64,000 nt of DNA from Phycicoccus sp. Root101 (GTDB lineage Bacteria; Actinomycetota; Actinomycetes; Actinomycetales; Dermatophilaceae), in assembly GCF_001426245.1 (NCBI RefSeq), contig NZ_LMCM01000007.1, forward strand, positions 248,001-312,000. Direction: 5' to 3'. Positions 8,888 to 18,707 of the stretch are shown piece by piece. Positions within the stretch are counted from its first letter, which is position 1; every line of letters starts with the position of its first letter. The notes beneath the pieces are model-generated. The model was not told the DNA's origin and did no database searches. It saw nothing but the letters and a program-made list of their open reading frames with translations. The position numbers and the translations under genes are program-made.

Positions 8888-8902
8888 TATTGCATTGCAG
8901 TA
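8888..8902. promoter_or_regulatory. Candidate operator between cyclase and NCS1 permease genes
   Basis: The near-palindrome TATTGCA-T-TGCAGTA (one mismatch between arms) lies in a short AT-rich patch directly upstream of the minus-strand cyclase gene and 73 bp from the permease start. Its placement suits autoregulation by the XRE-cupin protein and control of the divergent transporter operon. This is inferred from position and symmetry only. Confidence 0.45.
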
Positions 8903-8975
8903 AACCCCGGCGCTAGCGTTCCCGCCGATGCCCCACCCCTCGGGAGCACCCCGGAGTCCTGGAAGGGATCGCCGC

Positions 8976-10571
8976 ATGAGCACCACGAACGCCCCCACCG
9001 CACCCACACCGCGTCCGAAGGTCACCGACGTCGAGCAGCACGGGATCGACACGATCCCCGACGCCGACCGCACCTCGCGCCCGCTCGACCTGTTCCGGAT
9101 CCAGTTCGGCGGTGCCAACACCTTCGCCACCGTCCTGCTCGGCACCTTCCCGATCGCCCTCGGCCTGTCCTTCTGGCAGGCGGTCGCAGCCACTCTCGCC
9201 GGCGTCGTGGTCGGCGCCCTGTTCCTCATGCCGATGGGCCTGTTCGGGCCGCTGACCGGCACGAACAACGCCGTCTCCTCCGGCGCCCACTTCGGCGTGC
9301 GCGGCCGGATCGTCGGCTCGTTCCTGTCGCTGCTCACCGCCATCGCGTTCTACTCGATCTCGGTGTGGGTCAGCGGCGACGCGCTCGTCGGCGCCCTGGG
9401 ACGGCTCTTCGGCGTCCCCGACTCGGACCTCCTGCGCGGCACGGTCTACGCGATCCTCGGCGCGATCGTCATCGTGGTCGTCGTCTACGGGTTCCAGTTC
9501 ATGTTGCTGGTCAACAAGATCGTGGTCGTCGGCAACACGGTGCTGATCCTCCTGGCGGTCTTTGCGTACGCCTCGGTGTTCGACCCGTCGTTCGACCCCG
9601 GCCCGAGCGCCTACGCCCTCGGCTCGTTCTGGCCGACCTTCGTCCTGTCCGCGCTGATCGTCATGGGCAACCCCGTGTCGTTCGGGGCGTTCCTCGGGGA
9701 CTGGTCGCGCTACATACCGGCGGCGACGTCACGCAAGTCGTTGCTGGGAGCCACGTTCGGCGCGCAGCTGATGACCCTCATCCCCTTCATCTTCGGTGTC
9801 GCGACCGCGACCCTCGTGGCCGGCGAGACCGACTACATCGTGGCGCTGATCAAGATCTCCCCGATCTGGTACGCCGTGCTCCTCATGGTGGTCGCGTTCC
9901 TCGGTGGGCTCTCGACCGGCGTCACCTCGCTGTACGGCACGGGCCTGGACTTCTCGTCGGTCTTCCCGCGGCTGAGCCGGGTGCAGGCGTCGCTGTTCAT
10001 CGGCGTGATCGCGTTCGTCTTCATCCTCGTGGGGCGCCTGGCCTTCGACCTCATCGCCAGCGTCAACGCCTTCATCGGCGCGATCGTCATCTGCACGACG
10101 CCGTGGATGGTCATCATGACGATCGGGTTCGTCGTGCGCCGTGGCCACTACCGGCCCGCCGACGTCCAGGTGTTCAACCTCGGCATGCGTGGTGGCGCCT
10201 ACTGGTTCCACGGCGGGGTGAACTGGCGTGGCATGGTCGCGTGGATCCCGGGCGCGGTCGCCGGCCTGATGTTCGCCAACTACCCGCCGCTGATCGAGGG
10301 CCCGTTCCGCAACGCCGTCGGGGGTGGGATCGACATCAGCCTCCCGGTCGCGATCGGTGTGGCCGCCGTGATCTACGTCGTCCTCCTGTATGTCGTGCCG
10401 GAACCCCGCTACGTCTTCGGCCCGCAGGGTCCGCGCTGGGTCCCCGCTGCCGAGGGTGCCGAGCCGCCGGTGGTCGCCGACGAGTCCGCCTCTCAGCACC
10501 GCAAGGCCCGTCGCGGCCACACCATGGACGAGTCCGTCGCGGCCGAGCTGGAGGCCCGCGTCGATGGCTGA
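8976..10571 (+). CDS. NCS1 family permease (cytosine/purine/allantoin-type)
   Basis: A 531-residue, 12-helix symporter of the nucleobase:cation family. After a polar N-terminus, [20 protein letters not shown] marks the start of the first helices, and [18 protein letters not shown] is the characteristic mid-protein loop. Family members import cytosine, purines, uracil, allantoin, hydantoins or thiamine. With a ureohydrolase overlapping its 3' end by 8 bp, the substrate here is plausibly a guanidino or ureido compound rather than a nucleobase (inference). ATG at 8976 has GGAAGGGA upstream; the upstream in-frame codons lack an RBS. Confidence 0.87.
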   Translation: MSTTNAPTAPTPRPKVTDVEQHGIDTIPDADRTSRPLDLFRIQFGGANTFATVLLGTFPIALGLSFWQAVAATLAGVVVGALFLMPMGLFGPLTGTNNAVSSGAHFGVRGRIVGSFLSLLTAIAFYSISVWVSGDALVGALGRLFGVPDSDLLRGTVYAILGAIVIVVVVYGFQFMLLVNKIVVVGNTVLILLAVFAYASVFDPSFDPGPSAYALGSFWPTFVLSALIVMGNPVSFGAFLGDWSRYIPAATSRKSLLGATFGAQLMTLIPFIFGVATATLVAGETDYIVALIKISPIWYAVLLMVVAFLGGLSTGVTSLYGTGLDFSSVFPRLSRVQASLFIGVIAFVFILVGRLAFDLIASVNAFIGAIVICTTPWMVIMTIGFVVRRGHYRPADVQVFNLGMRGGAYWFHGGVNWRGMVAWIPGAVAGLMFANYPPLIEGPFRNAVGGGIDISLPVAIGVAAVIYVVLLYVVPEPRYVFGPQGPRWVPAAEGAEPPVVADESASQHRKARRGHTMDESVAAELEARVDG

Positions 10572-11586
10572 CCAGTCCCACCAGCAGGCCCTCCCCCGGA
10601 TCACCGACGGCGGCCGGGTCGGCCAGGTCGACGCCACGGTGGTCCCGCGGTTCGCCGGCCCGGCGACCTTCGCGCGGCTCCCCCGCATCGACGAGGTGTC
10701 CGACGTCGACGTCGCGGTGCTCGGTGTCCCGTTCGACGCGGGGGTGTCCTACCGGCCGGGGGCGCGCTTCGGCCCGGCGCACATCCGTGAGTCCTCGCGG
10801 CTGCTGCGGCCCTACAACCCGGCCCAGGACGTCTCCCCGTTCGCGGCCCAGCAGGTGGTCGACGCCGGCGACCTCGGGGTCAACCCGTTCTCGATCGAGG
10901 AGGCCGTCGACACGATCGAGGCCGGCGCCAGGTCGGTCCTGGAGCGGGCCGGACGGGTGCTCACCCTCGGGGGCGACCACACGATCACGCTGCCGCTGCT
11001 GCGTGCGCACGCGGCAGCCCACGGCCCGATCGCCGTGGTGCACTTCGACGCCCACCTCGACACCTGGGACACCTACTTCGGCGCCCGCTACACCCACGGG
11101 ACACCGTTCCGCCGGGCGTCCGAGGAGGGCCTGCTCGACAAGGAGGCCTGCCTGCACGTGGGCTCACGAGGGCCGCTGTACTCCGCCCAGGACCTCGACG
11201 ACGACGCCACCCTCGGCTTCGCGATCGTGCCCAGCGTCGAGATGGACGACCTCGGCGCCCGGGGCGTCATCGAGCGCATCCGCGACCGGGTCGGGGACCG
11301 GCCCGTCTACGCCTCCATCGACATCGACGTCCTCGACCCGGGGTTCGCCCCGGGCACCGGCACCCCGGAGACCGGTGGCCTCACCGGGCGCGAGCTGCTC
11401 GCCATCCTGCGCAGCTTCTCCGGGCTCAACCTCGTCGGTGCCGATGTCGTCGAGGTCGCCCCCGCCTACGACCACGCCGAGGTCACCGGCATCGCCGCGT
11501 CGCACGTCGCCTACGAGCTGCTCAGCGCCATGGCTCCCCGGACGACACCCACCACCTCAAGCACCGACGAAGGGCCCGCCCGATGA
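10564..11586 (+). CDS. speB: Ureohydrolase, agmatinase family
   Basis: A 340-residue binuclear manganese enzyme of the arginase/agmatinase family. All metal-ligand motifs are present: GGDH near residues 136-139, FDAHLD near 160-166, and [19 protein letters not shown] near 252-270. The reaction is hydrolysis of a guanidino group to urea plus an amine. Agmatine (giving putrescine) is the default substrate, but guanidinobutyrate or guanidinopropionate cannot be excluded, so the symbol is tentative. Translation is probably coupled to the permease (8-bp overlap) and to the following NTF2-like gene (ATGA overlap). Confidence 0.85.
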   Translation: MADQSHQQALPRITDGGRVGQVDATVVPRFAGPATFARLPRIDEVSDVDVAVLGVPFDAGVSYRPGARFGPAHIRESSRLLRPYNPAQDVSPFAAQQVVDAGDLGVNPFSIEEAVDTIEAGARSVLERAGRVLTLGGDHTITLPLLRAHAAAHGPIAVVHFDAHLDTWDTYFGARYTHGTPFRRASEEGLLDKEACLHVGSRGPLYSAQDLDDDATLGFAIVPSVEMDDLGARGVIERIRDRVGDRPVYASIDIDVLDPGFAPGTGTPETGGLTGRELLAILRSFSGLNLVGADVVEVAPAYDHAEVTGIAASHVAYELLSAMAPRTTPTTSSTDEGPAR

Positions 11587-12005
11587 GCACCACCCCCGGA
11601 CTCGCGCAGGAGGTCGAGCGCGAGGTCCTCGCGGCGGCCGACGCCCTGGTGCGGGCGTTCGCCAGCGGCGACAGCGCCGCATACTTCGCGTGCTTCGCGC
11701 CCGACGCGACATTCGTCTTCCACACGACGCCGCAGCGGCTCGGGTCGCGCGCGGCGTACGAGGCCCTCTGGGAGCAGTGGGTCACCGAGGACGGGTTCAC
11801 GGTCGTGTCCTGCGCCTCGACGAACCCGGTCGTGCAGGTGCTGGGCGCCGATGCCGCGGTCTTCGCCCACGACGTGGCCACCGTGCTCGAGGTCGGCGGC
11901 GGCCGCGAGGAGCTGGCCGAGCGCGAGACCATCGTGTTCACGCGGCGCGACGAGGTCTGGATGGCGGTCCACGAACACCTCTCCCCCGTGCCTTTGGTCC
12001 AATAG
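11583..12005 (+). CDS. NTF2-like / SnoaL-like small protein (DUF4440 type)
   Basis: A 140-residue cone-shaped alpha+beta protein of the nuclear transport factor 2-like superfamily. The N-terminal helix region [20 protein letters not shown], followed by [10 protein letters not shown] and a later WMAVHEHLS strand, is typical. Such proteins can be small hydrolases or isomerases, or may bind ligands without catalysis; no specific function is proposed. It overlaps the ureohydrolase stop by ATGA and is therefore part of the same message, suggesting a role in the same pathway. Confidence 0.75.
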   Translation: MSTTPGLAQEVEREVLAAADALVRAFASGDSAAYFACFAPDATFVFHTTPQRLGSRAAYEALWEQWVTEDGFTVVSCASTNPVVQVLGADAAVFAHDVATVLEVGGGREELAERETIVFTRRDEVWMAVHEHLSPVPLVQ

Positions 12006-12010
12006 GCCGG

Positions 12011-13381
12011 GTGAGCAGGGATCGCGCGGCCTCGGGAGGGAGCGTCGGCGACCCCGCCCAGGGCCGCGAGATCCTGCGCCTGGCCGTCCCGGCGTTCCTC
12101 GCGCTCGTCGCCGAACCCATGTTCCTGCTCGCCGACTCGGCGATCATCGGGCACCTAGGCACGGCGCAGCTGGCCGGCCTCGGGGTCGCCAGCGCGACCC
12201 TGCTGACCGCGGCGAACCTGTTCGTGTTCCTCGCCTACGGCACCACCTCGATCGTCGCGCGCCAGCTCGGTGCGGGCAGCGAGCGGGGCGCGCTGGAGGC
12301 CGGGATCGACGGCACCTGGCTCGCCGTCGGCCTCGGTGCGCTGACGTCGGTCGCCGTGGCGCTGGGGGCCGAACCCCTGTGCCGGCTCTTCGGCGCCTCC
12401 GACGCGGCCGTGGGTTTCGCCACCACGTACCTGCGCATCTCGGCCCTGGGCATCCCGGCGATGCTCGTCGCCCTCGCTGCGACCGGTGTCCTCCGCGGGC
12501 TGCAGGACACCAGGACCCCCCTGGTGGCCTCGGCGGTGGGATTCAGCGTCAACATCGCGCTCAACCTGCTGTTCGTCTACGGGTTCGGCTGGGGCATCGC
12601 CGGGTCCGCGTGGGGCACCGTCCTCGCCCAGACCGGTATGGCGCTGGGCCTGGTCACCGTGATGGTGCGCCACGCGCGTCGTGCCGGGGCCGGGCTGCAC
12701 GCCCATCCCGGTCGGGTGCTGCGGGCCGCCGTGACCGGGGTGCCATTGCTGGTGCGCACCCTGGCGCTGCGTTCCATCCTGCTCGTGACGACGTGGGTGG
12801 CAGCCGGTCTCGGCGACGTCCCCCTGGCCGCCCACCAGGTCGCTGCGACCGTCTGGTCGTTCCTCGTGTTCGCCCTCGACGCCCTCGCGATCGCCGCACA
12901 GGCGCTGACGGGGAAGGCCCTCGGAGCGGGTGACGTCCGAGGCGCGCGGGCCGCGACCTCGACCATGATCCGGTGGGGCGTCTGGGGTGGAGTGGTCCTC
13001 GGGGTCGCCCTGCTGTGCGTGCACACCGTCGTGCCGGCTGCCTTCACGTCGGACCCTGCGGTCCGCTCGGCCCTCGCCGCAGCCCTGGTCGTCGTCGCGA
13101 TCGGCCAGCCCCTGTCCGGGTACGTGTTCGTCATCGACGGGGTCCTCATCGGCGCCGGCGACGGTCGGTGGCTGGCCCGGGCGATGGTGGCGACCCTGGT
13201 GCTCTACCTGCCGCTGATCCTGGCGGTCCACCTCGGCGGCGACCGACTGCTCCAACGCGGTGTGCCGTTCGCCCTGGGCGCGCTGTGGGTCGCGTTCACG
13301 GGGTTCATGGCCATCCGCGCGGTGTTCTTCAGGTACCGGATCCGCAGCGACGCCTGGATGGTGACCGGCGCGGCCCGCTGA
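12011..13381 (+). CDS. MATE family efflux transporter (DinF-like)
   Basis: A 456-residue, 12-helix multidrug and toxin extrusion protein with two similar halves. LRLAVPAFLALVAEPMFLLADSAIIGHLG is the N-terminal DinF-type signature, and GVLRGLQDTRTPLVAS is the conserved mid-region loop. It would exchange cations for organic amines or drugs. GTG at 12011 begins 5 bp after the stop of the NTF2-like gene, so it could belong to the permease-ureohydrolase operon and export an amine product, or simply be a neighbour. A hairpin follows the stop. Confidence 0.85.
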   Translation: MSRDRAASGGSVGDPAQGREILRLAVPAFLALVAEPMFLLADSAIIGHLGTAQLAGLGVASATLLTAANLFVFLAYGTTSIVARQLGAGSERGALEAGIDGTWLAVGLGALTSVAVALGAEPLCRLFGASDAAVGFATTYLRISALGIPAMLVALAATGVLRGLQDTRTPLVASAVGFSVNIALNLLFVYGFGWGIAGSAWGTVLAQTGMALGLVTVMVRHARRAGAGLHAHPGRVLRAAVTGVPLLVRTLALRSILLVTTWVAAGLGDVPLAAHQVAATVWSFLVFALDALAIAAQALTGKALGAGDVRGARAATSTMIRWGVWGGVVLGVALLCVHTVVPAAFTSDPAVRSALAAALVVVAIGQPLSGYVFVIDGVLIGAGDGRWLARAMVATLVLYLPLILAVHLGGDRLLQRGVPFALGALWVAFTGFMAIRAVFFRYRIRSDAWMVTGAAR

Positions 13382-13424
13382 GGATCGACGCAGATCCGCG
13401 CCCGGCGCCATACCCCTGCGCCGG

Positions 13425-13467
13425 TCGAGGTATTCGGCTACCCGGATAGGGCCGCCGAATACCTCGA
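13425..13467. terminator. Inverted repeat between convergent MATE and GGT genes
   Basis: Perfect 14-bp arms TCGAGGTATTCGGC (13425-13438) and GCCGAATACCTCGA (13454-13467) flank a 15-base loop. The position between two convergent genes fits a bidirectional terminator, although there is no T run. The arms are unusually AT-containing for this DNA. Confidence 0.55.
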
Positions 13468-13497
13468 ACCGGGGCTGCCGCGGCGGATGGGCAGCGG

Positions 13498-15021
13498 TCA
13501 GCCGATGCGGGTCGCGGCCTCGCGGCGGGGGTCGCCGGCCGCGACGAGGTCGCCGTCGGCACCCCGGGCCGCCGCACCCACCCCACCGAAGAACATCGAG
13601 AGCGGACCGTGCGCGAACGCGGGCAGCCCCATGGCCTGCACGGCGGCACTGATGGCGGCGTCGTCCTCGTGGTCGACGCGGGTGCTGCCGTCGTCGAGGA
13701 TGCGGACGTGCGCGCGCGGGGCGTCGATGGCCTCCTGGAGCGAGTCGCCGTGGTGGCAGTACCGGCCGAGCACCTGCATGAGCGCGGTCGTGATCCGGTC
13801 GGCGCCCGGGCTGCCGATCGCCAGCGCCGCGCCGGCCCCCGAGCGTGCCACGGAAGGCGCCATGTTGGACGCGAGCCTCGTGCCCGGGGTGAGGGCGTGC
13901 AGGCCCAGGCGGTTGAGCTCGGGTTCGCCGAGGCAGTTGTTGAGCATCATCCCCGTGCCGGGAACCGTTGCGCCCGAACCGTATCCGCTCGAGGCCGTGA
14001 TCGCGCAGACGGTCCCGTCGCTGTCGACGGCCGAGACGTTCGCGGTCGACGAGGAGGTGGGCAGGCCGGCGAGCCCATGGCGTTCGACCAGGTCGAGCAA
14101 CGCGTACCCGTCCTCCTCGAGGTCCGTCGACAGGTCGTGCACCGAGTGTCGGTAGGCGAGCACCCGGCGCTGCACGTCGATGACCTGCTCCCAGTCCCAA
14201 CGGTCGGCGCCCAGCTCGCGCAGCATCACCGCGAGCATCGGGCCACCGACGGACGGTGGTGGGTTCGTGGCGACGTCCCAGTCACCCAGCCGCATCCGCA
14301 GCGGCGCACGGACCACGGCCCGGTAGGCCGCGAGGTCGGCTGCCGTGACGAGGCCACCGCGCGCCGCGCTGTCGTCGGCGATCCGTGCGGCCAGCTCCCC
14401 GGTGTAGAGGTCGGACGGACCGCGCTCGCCGATCAGCTCCAGCGTGGCGGCGAGGTCGGGGTTGGTGACGATCTCGCCTGCCGCGAACGGAGACCCGTCA
14501 GCCCGCTTGACCAGGGGTGCGGTGTGCTCGTCCCAGCCGAAGACGCTGTCCCCGGTGATCGCGAGGTAGCTCGCCGCCGCGCCACCGATGGCGTACCCGT
14601 CGCGGGCGGTGGCCACGCTCGGTGCGAGGACGTCCGCCCAGCACGCCCGCCCGTGGCGCTCGTGCGCCATACCGAGGGCGGCGAAGGCCCCCGGCGTCGC
14701 CACGGAACCGTGGCCGGCGTAGAGGGTGAGGCCACCGCCGTAGGAGGTGGAGATCTCGCGCAGGCCGGTGCCGAACCGCTCGGTGGGCAGGCCGCGGCCG
14801 GGCATCTCGACGTTCCCGTCGATGACCTCGGGCTCGCCACCGGCCGGCCAGATGCTCACGAACGCGCCACCGAGCATCGAGACGATCCCCGGCTCGGTCG
14901 ACATGGCGGCGACGATCGCGGCGATCGCGGCGTCGACGGCGTTGCCGCCGGCGCGGACGGCGGCCACCCCCGCCTCGGCCGACACCGGTCCGGTGCCTGC
15001 GACCGCCACACGCCTGTCCAT
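13498..15021 (-). CDS. ggt: Gamma-glutamyltransferase family protein
   Basis: A 507-residue Ntn hydrolase that transfers or hydrolyses gamma-glutamyl groups, for instance from glutathione-like or gamma-glutamyl amine substrates. Family features are AVDAAIAAIVAAMSTEPG near the N-terminus, the predicted autocleavage Thr326 in STANVSAVD, and GSGATVPGTGMMLNNC downstream. No clear signal peptide precedes the catalytic chain, so the enzyme may be cytoplasmic. It is shorter than the E. coli enzyme but within the range of actinobacterial relatives. ATG at 15021 was chosen from the MDRRVAVAGTGPVSAEAG start; the frame further upstream overlaps the divergent permease gene. Confidence 0.85.
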   Translation of the reverse strand: MDRRVAVAGTGPVSAEAGVAAVRAGGNAVDAAIAAIVAAMSTEPGIVSMLGGAFVSIWPAGGEPEVIDGNVEMPGRGLPTERFGTGLREISTSYGGGLTLYAGHGSVATPGAFAALGMAHERHGRACWADVLAPSVATARDGYAIGGAAASYLAITGDSVFGWDEHTAPLVKRADGSPFAAGEIVTNPDLAATLELIGERGPSDLYTGELAARIADDSAARGGLVTAADLAAYRAVVRAPLRMRLGDWDVATNPPPSVGGPMLAVMLRELGADRWDWEQVIDVQRRVLAYRHSVHDLSTDLEEDGYALLDLVERHGLAGLPTSSSTANVSAVDSDGTVCAITASSGYGSGATVPGTGMMLNNCLGEPELNRLGLHALTPGTRLASNMAPSVARSGAGAALAIGSPGADRITTALMQVLGRYCHHGDSLQEAIDAPRAHVRILDDGSTRVDHEDDAAISAAVQAMGLPAFAHGPLSMFFGGVGAAARGADGDLVAAGDPRREAATRIG

Positions 15022-15132
15022 GCGCCCGATTCTGCCCCGCCGCCGCACCCCACGCGCGATCTGACCACGGCCCGGCCCGGTCGTCGTGGACGCGTCGACG
15101 GGGACCCGTGCGCCGCCCGTTAGGGTCCGAGG

Positions 15133-15861
15133 GTGATCGAGGCGCTGCTGCTCGTCGTCGCGGCCCTCGTGGTCGGCTACTCGAAGACCTCGATCGGCGG
15201 CCTGGGGAGCATCGCCATCGCGATCTTCGCGAACGTCATGCCGGCCCGCGAGTCGACGGCCGCCATCCTGCTGCTGCTCATCACCGGCGATGTGGTCGCC
15301 GTCTGGAAGTACCGCCAGCACGCGGACTGGGCGCTGCTGCGCCGGCTGGTCCCGAGCGTGCTGCCGGGCCTGGCCCTCGGGGCGGCCTTCCTCGCGGTGG
15401 TCGACGACACGGTGCTGCGACGGTCCATCGGCGTCCTGCTGCTCGCGATGGCGGCGCTGCAGCTCCTGCTCCAGTGGCGTTCGCCCGACACCTCCGTCAT
15501 CGCCCGTTCGCGACCCGCGGCGCTCGGCACCGGCCTGGCGGCCGGCTTCACGACGATGACGGCCAACGCGGCCGGCTCGGTGATGACGCTCTACCTCGTG
15601 GCGCGCGGCGTGGAGAAGAGCCGGTTCCTCGGGACGGGGGCGCTGTTCTTCTTCGGGGTCAACCTCTGCAAGATCCCGTTCAGCGCCGGGCTCGGTCTCT
15701 TCAGCATCGGCACGCTGCAGCGGACGGCGCTGCTCATCCCGTTCGTCCTGCTCGGGACCTGGGCGGGGCTGCACACCGCCCGACGACTCAGCCAGGCGAG
15801 GTTCGAGCAGGCCGTGCTGGCCGCGACCGTCGTGTCAGCGATCGCCCTCGTCGTGCGCTGA
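15133..15861 (+). CDS. TSUP (TauE/SafE) family permease
   Basis: A 242-residue membrane protein with about eight helices and the family's repeated glycine-rich segments, first VVGYSKTSIGGLGSIAIAIF and later FTTMTANAAGSVMTLYL. Members move sulfite, sulfoacetate, taurine-derived or other small organic anions; the substrate here is unknown. It starts with GTG at 15133, divergent from the gamma-glutamyltransferase. Its stop lies 3 bp from the stop of the convergent iolD. Confidence 0.82.
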   Translation: MIEALLLVVAALVVGYSKTSIGGLGSIAIAIFANVMPARESTAAILLLLITGDVVAVWKYRQHADWALLRRLVPSVLPGLALGAAFLAVVDDTVLRRSIGVLLLAMAALQLLLQWRSPDTSVIARSRPAALGTGLAAGFTTMTANAAGSVMTLYLVARGVEKSRFLGTGALFFFGVNLCKIPFSAGLGLFSIGTLQRTALLIPFVLLGTWAGLHTARRLSQARFEQAVLAATVVSAIALVVR

Positions 15862-15864
15862 ACC

Positions 15865-17805
15865 TCACTCCCCCTGCGGCCCGACCAGGGGGCGTTGCCG
15901 CTTCTTGTGCTCCACGTATGCCGCGTGGGCCTCCTGCGTCGAGGCCAGCTCGGACTCGGCGCTGACCGGGACGTCCCACCAGCTCTCGCTGCTGGGTGAG
16001 TGCACGGTGGGGTCGGTCTCGACGTGGATCACGACCGGGCCACCGTGCGCGGGGGCAGCCTTGGCCTCCTTGACCGCCTGCTCGAGCTCGGCACGCGAGT
16101 GCACCTCGATGACGTGGGCGCCCAGGCTACGGGCGTTCGCGGCGAGGTCCACGGGCAGCGGGGCACCGTCGAGCCGTCCCGAGCCCTCGTCCCGGTAGCG
16201 GTAGCTCGTGCCGTACCGCTGGGACCCGAGCGACTCCGACAGTGAGCCGATGGAGTGGAAGCCGTGGTTCTGCACGAGCACGACGACCACCTTGACGCGC
16301 TCCTGGACCGCGGTCACCAGCTCGGTCGGCATCATCAGGTAGCCACCGTCGCCGACCATGGCGAAGACGTCGCGGGTCGGGTCGGCCAGTCGGATACCGA
16401 TGGAGGCAGGTACCTCGTAGCCCATGCAGGAGTAGCCGTACTCGACGTGGTAGCCCTTGCGGTCACGCACCCGCCACAGCTTGTGCAGGTCGCCGGGCAT
16501 GGACCCGGCCGCGCACAGCACCACGTCGCGCGGGTCGGTCTGCTCGTTGACCACACCGAGGACCTCGGACTGGGTGAGCAGCCCCGGCGCCAGGGCGTCG
16601 GTCACCTCGGCCGGAGGGGCGTATGCGGCGGAGACCTGCTCGTCCCACGCCTGCCAGAGCGTGGCCTGGCGTTCGCGGTAGGAGGCGTCCACGGCATACC
16701 CGTCCAGGGCTGCGGTCAGGGCGGTCAGGGCCTCACGCGCGTCGGCGACCACCGGTAGTCCGGACTGCTTGCCGGCGTCGAACCGTGCCACGTTGATGTT
16801 GACGAACCGGACTCCCTCGTCCTGGAACGCCGTTCGCGAAGCCGTGGTGAAGTCGCTCCAGCGGGTGCCGATCCCGATGACGACGTCGGCCTCTGCCGCA
16901 AGGGCGTTGGCCGCCGTCGTCCCGGTGGACCCGATGGCACCCATGAGCTGCAGGTGCCCGTGCACGAGGGAACCCTTCCCGGCCTGGGTCTCTCCCACGG
17001 GGATGCCGGTGGCGTCGCAGAAGGCGCGCAGCGCGTCCTCCGCTCCCGAGTAGTGCACGCCGCCGCCGGCGACGACCAACGGCCTTGCCGCAGAACGGAT
17101 CAGCGCGACCGCGTCGGCGACGTCCACCGCTTCGGGGAGGGGGCGGGCGACCCGCCAGACGCGTTCGGCGAAGAGCTCCTCGGGCCAGTCGAACGCCTCG
17201 GCCTGGACGTCCTGCGGCAGGGCGATCGTGACCGCCCCGGTCGCCGCGGGGTCGGTCAGCACCCGCATGGCCGCGAGCAGCGCGGACGGCAGCTGTTCGG
17301 GACGGTTGACCCGGTCGAAGAAGGCCGAGAGGGGCCGGAACGCGTCGTTGACGGTGACGTCCGCGGCATACGGCTGCTCGAGCTCCTGCAGCACCGGGGC
17401 CGACACCCGTGTCGCGAAGGTGCCCGACGGCAGCAGCAGCACCGGGATCCGGTTGATCGTCGCCAGCGCCGCGCCCGTGAGCATGTTGGTCGAGCCAGGT
17501 CCGACGGAGGCGGTGCAGGCCCAGGTCTGGAGCCGGTCCTTCTGGCGGGCGTAGCCGACGGCCGTGTGCACCATCGCCTGCTCGTTGCGGGCCAGGACGT
17601 AGGGCAGGTGCTGGTCGTGCTCGGCGGAGTCGTCCCCGAGCTCGCCCTGCAGGAGCGCCTGCCCGATCCCTGCGACGTTGCCGTGCCCGAAGATCCCGAA
17701 GCAGCCGGCGAACAGCTTCTGCCGCTCACCGTCACGCTCGCTCCACTGCTGGCCGAGGAACCGCACCACGGCCTGGGCCACGGTCAGCCGGATGGTGGCG
17801 CTCAT
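15865..17805 (-). CDS. iolD: 3D-(3,5/4)-trihydroxycyclohexane-1,2-dione hydrolase
   Basis: A 646-residue thiamine-diphosphate enzyme that opens the ring of 3D-trihydroxycyclohexane-1,2-dione to 5-deoxyglucuronate in myo-inositol breakdown. The N-terminal catalytic Glu lies in ARNEQAMVHTAVGYARQ near residue 71. The C-terminal cofactor motif GDGGYLMMP runs to QNHGFHSIGSL, near residues 480-515. Length matches the family. It is the last gene of the six-gene iol operon, and its ATG overlaps the iolB stop by 4 bp. Confidence 0.93.
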   Translation of the reverse strand: MSATIRLTVAQAVVRFLGQQWSERDGERQKLFAGCFGIFGHGNVAGIGQALLQGELGDDSAEHDQHLPYVLARNEQAMVHTAVGYARQKDRLQTWACTASVGPGSTNMLTGAALATINRIPVLLLPSGTFATRVSAPVLQELEQPYAADVTVNDAFRPLSAFFDRVNRPEQLPSALLAAMRVLTDPAATGAVTIALPQDVQAEAFDWPEELFAERVWRVARPLPEAVDVADAVALIRSAARPLVVAGGGVHYSGAEDALRAFCDATGIPVGETQAGKGSLVHGHLQLMGAIGSTGTTAANALAAEADVVIGIGTRWSDFTTASRTAFQDEGVRFVNINVARFDAGKQSGLPVVADAREALTALTAALDGYAVDASYRERQATLWQAWDEQVSAAYAPPAEVTDALAPGLLTQSEVLGVVNEQTDPRDVVLCAAGSMPGDLHKLWRVRDRKGYHVEYGYSCMGYEVPASIGIRLADPTRDVFAMVGDGGYLMMPTELVTAVQERVKVVVVLVQNHGFHSIGSLSESLGSQRYGTSYRYRDEGSGRLDGAPLPVDLAANARSLGAHVIEVHSRAELEQAVKEAKAAPAHGGPVVIHVETDPTVHSPSSESWWDVPVSAESELASTQEAHAAYVEHKKRQRPLVGPQGE

Positions 17806-18707
17806 CGGGTCCCTCCCAGGGGTAGTCGCGGGTCGACGTCCAGACCTTCCCAGGTCTGGCGCACCCAGCCGTGGGCCGGGTCGTCACAGATCAGCCAGGC
17901 GCGCTCGTCGCCGGGTCCGGCCATGACGTTCAGGTAGTAGAGGTCGTAGCCGGGAGCCGCCATCGCCGGGCCGTGCCAGCCGTGGGGCACAAGGACGACG
18001 TCACCGGTCCGGACCTCGGCGAGCACGTCGATCGGGCGCTCGTCGGTGCCGTAGACCCGTTGGTAGCCAACAGGATCGGCGCTCTCGGTAGCTGGGGAGC
18101 CGGCGGCCACCTGCACCTCGAAGTAGTAGATCTCCTCGAGCTCGGTCTCGGCGCCCTCGCGCTCCTCGTCGTGCTTGTGCGGCGGGTACGAGCTCCAGTT
18201 GCCTGCCGGGGTGATGACCTCGCACGCGATGATCGAGTCGGCGTCGAGGACGCCGGGGATCCCGAAGTTGCGCACCTCGCGGCTCGCCGCGCCTGCTCCC
18301 CGGAGCTCGACCGGAACGTCGGTTGCCGGGACGTGCCGGAACGACGAGGTCGGCTCTCCCGACGCGCGCGCAGCACAGACCGCCACCCGGGCGGGACCGT
18401 CGTGGGCGAGGACCGTCAGGCCCCGGCCGCGGGCGACGTAGGCGACGTCGGTGGGGCCGGCGAAGACCGAGGCCCTGCCGGAGAGGACCGCCTCGTCCTG
18501 CTCCGACGAGACGGTGACCGTTCCCGACAGGGGGACCACCACGTGCTCCCACTCGTCGGGCGCGAACTCGCGACGTTCCCCTGCAGCCAGCCGCCCGGCA
18601 TAGAGACCGGTGTGCTGCCAGCCGTCGACCGCCTCGTCGACGGCGACCTCCCAGCCGCGGTCCGCGATGGTGCCGAGCGGGTGCACCCAGCGGGCGTTGT
18701 CGTTCAC
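17802..18707 (-). CDS. iolB: 5-deoxy-glucuronate isomerase
   Basis: A 301-residue bicupin isomerase converting 5-deoxy-D-glucuronate to 2-deoxy-5-keto-gluconate. Recognisable segments are FRHVPATDVPVELRGAG, NWSSYPPHKHDEER, which contributes metal-binding His and Glu residues, EEIYYFEV, and VPHGWHGPAMAAPGYDLYYL near the C-terminus. GTG at 18707 overlaps the preceding stop by GTGA. In the pathway it acts after IolD and before IolC. Confidence 0.93.
   Translation of the reverse strand: MNDNARWVHPLGTIADRGWEVAVDEAVDGWQHTGLYAGRLAAGERREFAPDEWEHVVVPLSGTVTVSSEQDEAVLSGRASVFAGPTDVAYVARGRGLTVLAHDGPARVAVCAARASGEPTSSFRHVPATDVPVELRGAGAASREVRNFGIPGVLDADSIIACEVITPAGNWSSYPPHKHDEEREGAETELEEIYYFEVQVAAGSPATESADPVGYQRVYGTDERPIDVLAEVRTGDVVLVPHGWHGPAMAAPGYDLYYLNVMAGPGDERAWLICDDPAHGWVRQTWEGLDVDPRLPLGGTR

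Noticed and set aside
13425-13467. Inverted repeat considered as an integron attC or transposon end
   Set aside because: No integrase or transposase is nearby, no cassette structure is visible, and the position between convergent stops suits a terminator.
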